Assembly (NCBI GenBank): GCA_019217005.1
Contig: JAHBNG010000170.1
Coordinates: 1 to 26,857 of the forward strand
DNA from: Chloroflexi bacterium TSY
GTDB lineage: Bacteria > Chloroflexota > Anaerolineae > Caldilineales > Caldilineaceae
Reading direction: 5' to 3'
Length of the DNA stretch: 26,857 nucleotides
The notes under the pieces were generated by a model that had not been told where the DNA came from, made no database searches, and worked only from the letters and a program-made list of their open reading frames with translations. Of the stretch, positions 23,301 to 26,857 are shown piece by piece; position 1 is the stretch's first letter, and each line of letters begins with the position of its first letter. A program made the position numbers and the translations under genes.

Positions 23301-26300
23301 GATGGGTGCTGATTCCATCGTCATGCTCGACGCCATTCGGCGAGTTGAAAGCACCTACAGCGTCAAGATTGCCATCCGTCAACTCTTTGAAGACATCTCA
23401 ACTATTGATGCGCTTGCAACCTATGTTGCTGAGGCAACTGAGCCAGAAAGCACAATGGCACAGGCAGTACAAATCGACGCGCACACATCGGCAGCAATCA
23501 ACGATATACAGCATGCGGTCAAACACGCCAGTTCAATACAGAGAGCAACCCAGACACCGTCTCACCTCCCGGCATCATTTCAAGAATCCATTGATCCTTC
23601 TGAGCATGTTCCTCAAATTGAGTTCGGTGAGCGAGCCACGTCAGATCCAATGATCGAGCGCGTAATTATGCGTCAGATCGATTTTATGGCGCATCAACTC
23701 GATTTGTTGCGCGGCAATGGCTCAGCTACGGCCAAACACGCAGATCCAAATGATAAGCGTTCGGAGAATGGAGCCGTCAAGAATGGACATCCTGGTGAAG
23801 GAGTGGCTCCAAACTCGGCATCGCCTATCTTGAACGGCGACATAAAAGATAGTGCGACTGGAATCGCACAAGTCTCGACAGGAAAACAACCTACCGAGAA
23901 TGGTCGCGCTCCACAGCAAGAGAAACAATCATCCGCTGCACCGGTTTTACCATTTGCACCCACACAAGCCGCAGAGATGTGGGCAAAGGGATTAACGTCG
24001 CATCAGCAACAACATCTGTCGACACTCATTGAACGCTATACCAAACGCACGGCCAAATCCAAAGCCATGACCCAACAATATCGGCCCGTTTTGGCCGACA
24101 ACCGGGCTTCAGCAGGCTTCCGCTTCTCGATCAAAGAGATGCTCTACCCGATTATTGGAGAACGTTCGCAAGACGGTCGGGTTTGGGACGTAGACGGCAA
24201 CGAATATGTCGATCTGTCGATGGGCTTTGGCGTCAATCTTTTTGGGCACCAGCCCGACTTTGTCAGACAAGCCATAGATGCACAGCTTCAGAAAGGGCTA
24301 CAACTAGGTGTACAGTCGGATCTGGCGGGTCAGGTGGCTACATTGGTTAGTGAGTTAACCGGCATGGACCGGATCACCTTTCTCAATTCTGGCACCGAAG
24401 CGGTCATGACGGCTTTGCGCCTGGCCCGCACGGCAACCGGACGCAATAAGATTGCTGTCTTTAGCGGTGCTTATCACGGCCATTTTGACGGGACATCAGC
24501 CACCATCAATCCAGCTGCCACCGAACCAAATGGTGATGGTCCCCAAGCTGTGCCATTTGCACCAGGCATCACCCCCAATATGGTGGCTGATGTTGTGGTG
24601 ATAGATGGCTACGGCGATCCAGCATCGCTCGATGTCATCCGTGCGAACAGTGATGATCTGGCTGCCGTTTTGGTCTCTCCCGTCCAGAGTCGCCACCCAG
24701 ATTTGCAGCCCACAGAGTTTCTGCATCAGTTGCGAGCCATCACGCGGGAAGCAGGTATCGCCCTGATCTTTGACGAAATGATCACCGGCTTTCGCATTCA
24801 TCCAGGTGGCGCGCAGGCATGGTTTGGCGTCCAGGCAGATATGGCGACCTATGGCAAGATCGTAGGCGGCGGTATGCCGATTGGCGCCATGTGGCACTAT
24901 GGCGATGACTCCTATCCGTCGGCCGAGACGACCTTCTTTGCTGGCACATTCTGTAAGCATCCATTGGCCATGGCGGCTGCCCAGGCTGTGCTGACCCACA
25001 TCAAAAGCCAAGGACCTGCTTTGTACGAGCAATTGAACGGACGGACGGCACAGTTTGCGGCCACGCTCAACGCATATTTTGACCAGATGCAGGTCCCGAT
25101 CCACATAGACCACTTTGGACCCCTCTTCCGCTTTGCATTTAGTGGCAACATGGATCTGCTCTTCTATCACCTCCTCGACAAAGGCGTCTACATTTGGGAA
25201 GGACGCACTTGTTTTCTTTCGACGGCCCACACGGACGCTGATCTTGAGCATGTGATGCAAGCCGTGAAAGAGAGCGTCCAGGAAATGCAGGCTGGAGGCT
25301 TTCTTCCAACGAAGGAGAAAACCGAAAAACAGAGCCAGAAACACGTCGCCAGCCAGAACAATCTTGCCAGGAGTCAACCAGAAACGACCATCGAAGCACC
25401 GCTGAGCGAAGCGCAACAGCAGCTCTGGTTCCTGGCTGAAATTGGCGATGATGGCTCAATGGCCTACAACGAATCTGTCTGCTTGCAGCTAAATGGAGAA
25501 CTGGATGTCGCAGCGTTTCGCCGGACAATTCAAACGCTGGCCGCACGCCATGAGGCATTGCGCACAACAATTAGCACCGACGGAAAGTGCCAATACATTC
25601 ATCCCAATCTGGAGATCGAACTATCGCTAATTGATGGTTCACAGGAAGATATGTGGCAGAGTGAACTGACCACGGATCAAGGCCAGGAGCCATTTGATTT
25701 GACCGTTGGACCACTCTTTCGGGCACACCTAATTCGTCTGGCACCGCAGCGTCATCTCCTTGTCTTGATGGCACACCATATTATCGTCGATGGCTGGTCA
25801 ATGGGTGTCATCGTCCAAGAGATGAGCCAACTCTATTCTGCCTATAGCCAAGGAGAGAGTATTGACCTGTACCCACCAATGCCATTTCGAACCTATGTTC
25901 AGTGGCTGACCGAGCAGTGCCAAACGACGGAGATGGCCGAGCACGAGGCATACTGGTTGGGTCAACTTTCCAACTCAACGCCAGTTTTGGATCTGCCGCT
26001 CGATCATCCACGCCCACCGGTCAAAACCTATGCCGGGCAGCGTCACACGATCCGTTTAGATGCCGAGTTGACGAACAACATCAAATCTCTCAGCAAATCC
26101 CACGGCTGCACGCTCTTTATGACTCTCTTTGCCGCTTACACAACATTCCTCCACCGCATCACAGGCCAGGACGACATCGTTGTGGGCATCCCTGCGGCGG
26201 GACGGTCTATGGAAGGCAGTCAGGGGCTTGTGGGTTACTGTGCCCATCTGTTGCCCATTCGCACAATTGCAGATGAAGGGTCCCCATTCTCTGACTATCT

Positions 26301-26857
26301 CACAAAGATGAGAAGCACTTTGTTCGAAGCCTCGAGCATCAAGACTATCCATTTGCGCTTACTCAGCCGCCTAAAATTCGAACGCGATGCCAGCCTTTCA
26401 CCCGTCATTGCCACCACCTTTAATCTGGACCGACCAGTGGATGTGCCCAAGCTTTTGGGAATTGAGGCCGACCTGACCGCGCTACCGATGAGCTTTGTCG
26501 ACCACGAAATCAGCCTGAATATTACCGAGATCGACGGTGCGTTTGCGGTCGATTTTGACTACAACAGCGATCTCTTTGAGACCACAACCATCGAGCGACT
26601 CGCCAGACATTTCGAATCATTGCTGGCAGGCATTGTGGCGAATCCAGAGCAGTCCATCTCCAAATTGCCGTTGCTTACGGAGGCTGAGCAGCACCAACTC
26701 CTGGTCGAGTGGAATGCCACCCAAGTTGACTATCCGTACGACTGCACGCTGCAGCAGTTATTCGAAGCCCAGGTTGAGCAAACGCCCAACGCAATTGCAG
26801 TCCAGTTTTCGGAGAGCCAGAATGGACAATATGCGAATGGTCAACTGCCATCTACCT
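20305..26857 (+). CDS. Hybrid PKS-aminotransferase-NRPS (KS-AT-ACP-AMT-C-A...), 3' end beyond the window
   Basis: 2184 codons are visible with no stop in the stretches read. A short N-terminal helix ([20 protein letters not shown]) precedes the ketosynthase (about 40-465), which has Cys210 in DTACSSS, His345 in EAHGTGT and His390 in NIGHLE. The acyltransferase (about 590-890) has Ser682 in GHSVGEY and HAFHSPL, the malonyl-CoA type. The ACP has Ser1004 in GADSIVML. After a long linker comes a class III PLP aminotransferase (about 1230-1665) with Asp1490 in DEMITGFR and Lys1518 in [13 protein letters not shown]. The condensation domain (from about 1700) has HHIIVDG with His1825. An adenylation domain begins at about 2149. 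The order predicts one malonyl extension of the FAAL-loaded chain, beta-transamination, then acylation of the first amino acid. No carrier lies between AMT and C. No strong Shine-Dalgarno precedes the ATG. Confidence 0.93.
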   Translation, partial: METSANTVSGAQTSTQERILSALKQARTKLEVITRQQNEPIAIIGMACRLPGGANDPESFWQLLDHGVDAVTEVPSTRWPIDTFYDSVPGTPGKMNTRWSGFLEEVDQFDARFFGISSREAIHIDPQQRLLMEICWEALEHAALAPYTLSGSRTGVFVGICSNDYARLQVNSPTSTNAYSGTSNAKGIAANRLSYLLDFRGPSIAVDTACSSSLVAVHQACQSLRQQECDLALSGGVNLILSPDVTIAFSQAGMMASDGRCKTFDTRADGYVRGEGAGMVVLKRLSDALCDDDPILALIRGSAVNQDGRSNGLTAPNGPAQRAVILEVLKNAQVEPSQIGYVEAHGTGTALGDPIEVNALKQIINQGTTHQEQAACEPCWIGSVKTNIGHLESAAGIASLIKVVLSLQAGKIPPHLHFSELNLRISLADSPLAIPTQGQPWPAERRMAGISSFGFGGTNAHIILGEAPKGAETSESVEVLQVANDSEFAETSSEMERPLHLLTLSAKDHNALCQLAKKYATRLRAKSDGTLADICFTANTGRTHFSHRLAAVDSTTEQLAEQLASFTAGEKTVNLIPGQNRASERPSVIFLFTGQGSQYVDMGRELYETQPTFRQTLDRCNEILEPYLDHSLLFVMFSSDQTAEDHPTTLSQTAYSQPALEYALAQLWLSWEIVPAAVLGHSVGEYVAACIAGAFSLEDGLKLIATRGRLMQTLPSDGAMAAVFANKAEVNAAIQPYVHDVTIAAINGPRNIVISGRRQAMPDIVADLTAKGIESRALRVSHAFHSPLMEPMLDAFEETAHTVSMHPLRIPLVSNLIGKMLPVGEQLDAKYWRQHIREPVRFATGIQTLLTQEQASIFLEIGPKPILSGLGKQSETEKTATWLPSLKQGKDDWEMMLRSLGTLYVQGVNIDWKAFDQEYKRRRLALPTYPFQRKRYWIFDESTSMNMTEQTSVSAGSVQAEEAASSLHREQILSSLRSLVAELLHESASDVNIHTPFIEMGADSIVMLDAIRRVESTYSVKIAIRQLFEDISTIDALATYVAEATEPESTMAQAVQIDAHTSAAINDIQHAVKHASSIQRATQTPSHLPASFQESIDPSEHVPQIEFGERATSDPMIERVIMRQIDFMAHQLDLLRGNGSATAKHADPNDKRSENGAVKNGHPGEGVAPNSASPILNGDIKDSATGIAQVSTGKQPTENGRAPQQEKQSSAAPVLPFAPTQAAEMWAKGLTSHQQQHLSTLIERYTKRTAKSKAMTQQYRPVLADNRASAGFRFSIKEMLYPIIGERSQDGRVWDVDGNEYVDLSMGFGVNLFGHQPDFVRQAIDAQLQKGLQLGVQSDLAGQVATLVSELTGMDRITFLNSGTEAVMTALRLARTATGRNKIAVFSGAYHGHFDGTSATINPAATEPNGDGPQAVPFAPGITPNMVADVVVIDGYGDPASLDVIRANSDDLAAVLVSPVQSRHPDLQPTEFLHQLRAITREAGIALIFDEMITGFRIHPGGAQAWFGVQADMATYGKIVGGGMPIGAMWHYGDDSYPSAETTFFAGTFCKHPLAMAAAQAVLTHIKSQGPALYEQLNGRTAQFAATLNAYFDQMQVPIHIDHFGPLFRFAFSGNMDLLFYHLLDKGVYIWEGRTCFLSTAHTDADLEHVMQAVKESVQEMQAGGFLPTKEKTEKQSQKHVASQNNLARSQPETTIEAPLSEAQQQLWFLAEIGDDGSMAYNESVCLQLNGELDVAAFRRTIQTLAARHEALRTTISTDGKCQYIHPNLEIELSLIDGSQEDMWQSELTTDQGQEPFDLTVGPLFRAHLIRLAPQRHLLVLMAHHIIVDGWSMGVIVQEMSQLYSAYSQGESIDLYPPMPFRTYVQWLTEQCQTTEMAEHEAYWLGQLSNSTPVLDLPLDHPRPPVKTYAGQRHTIRLDAELTNNIKSLSKSHGCTLFMTLFAAYTTFLHRITGQDDIVVGIPAAGRSMEGSQGLVGYCAHLLPIRTIADEGSPFSDYLTKMRSTLFEASSIKTIHLRLLSRLKFERDASLSPVIATTFNLDRPVDVPKLLGIEADLTALPMSFVDHEISLNITEIDGAFAVDFDYNSDLFETTTIERLARHFESLLAGIVANPEQSISKLPLLTEAEQHQLLVEWNATQVDYPYDCTLQQLFEAQVEQTPNAIAVQFSESQNGQYANGQLPST

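Noticed and set aside
24496..25416. 306-codon open frame on the minus strand
   Set aside because: It is the mirror of the aminotransferase domain, which has clear catalytic motifs on the plus strand. The reverse translation shows no domain.
1..26857. tRNA or rRNA genes
   Set aside because: I saw no cloverleaf with the conserved T-loop GTTCRA pattern in a proper acceptor context and no rRNA-like stretch. The cloverleaf-like repeats at 10451 lack tRNA features.

Overview
The window looks like a piece of a chromosome or large contig from a filamentous Chloroflexota-type bacterium (Caldilinea/Ardenticatenia-like). The grounds are indirect: long Thr/Pro stalks of the TPVPTDTPVPT type on exported proteins, an SdrD-repeat surface protein, a MalT/LuxR-type STAND regulator, and a glycosyltransferase-39-like protein with extra C-terminal beta domains. 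The lineage is an inference and no rRNA or tRNA is present to test it.

Layout. 1-1283: 3' part of a broken SdrD-repeat surface protein. 1690-4482 (+): exported papain-like cysteine peptidase candidate with a Thr/Pro-rich tail. 9688-4739 (-): three envelope genes in a row, an SH3b lipoprotein-like protein, a membrane-anchored clan-A glycoside hydrolase and a GT39-like membrane glycosyltransferase. 9795-10703: decayed stretch holding only the N-terminus of a MalT-like regulator, a possible membrane-protein tail, and a cluster of perfect inverted repeats. 10704-12961 (+): a CPBP intramembrane protease and an MFS exporter. 12962-14682: 1.7 kb without credible genes, containing repeated hairpin elements.

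14683-26857 (+): the main find is the start of a lipopeptide biosynthetic gene cluster. It holds a stand-alone acyl carrier protein, a fatty acyl-AMP ligase fused to an ACP (FAAL-ACP), and a giant hybrid protein with order KS-AT-ACP-aminotransferase-condensation-adenylation, which runs off the window end. From the known logic of mycosubtilin/iturin and puwainaphycin-type assembly lines, this should activate a fatty acid, extend it with one malonyl unit, transaminate the beta-keto group to a beta-amino group, and join it to a first amino acid. The expected product is a beta-amino fatty acid lipopeptide.

The FAAL gene and the PKS/NRPS gene are separated by a nested pair of insertion sequences. 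An IS630-type element (17474-20200) sits in a TA eight codons before the original FAAL stop. An IS4-superfamily element (17568-19053, 6-bp target duplication TAAAGT) then sits inside codon 7 of the IS630 transposase. Removing both restores continuous reading frames. The FAAL keeps all its enzymatic domains but loses the end of what looks like a C-terminal docking helix.

Two other non-coding patterns stand out. One is a hairpin element occurring twice just upstream of the ACP gene, with an identical 19-nt loop on stems of unrelated sequence that both still pair. The other is an 85-bp repeat with inverted ends found once at the glycosyltransferase stop codon and once in front of the FAAL gene. 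Coordinates and motifs were read by eye; no database search was run.
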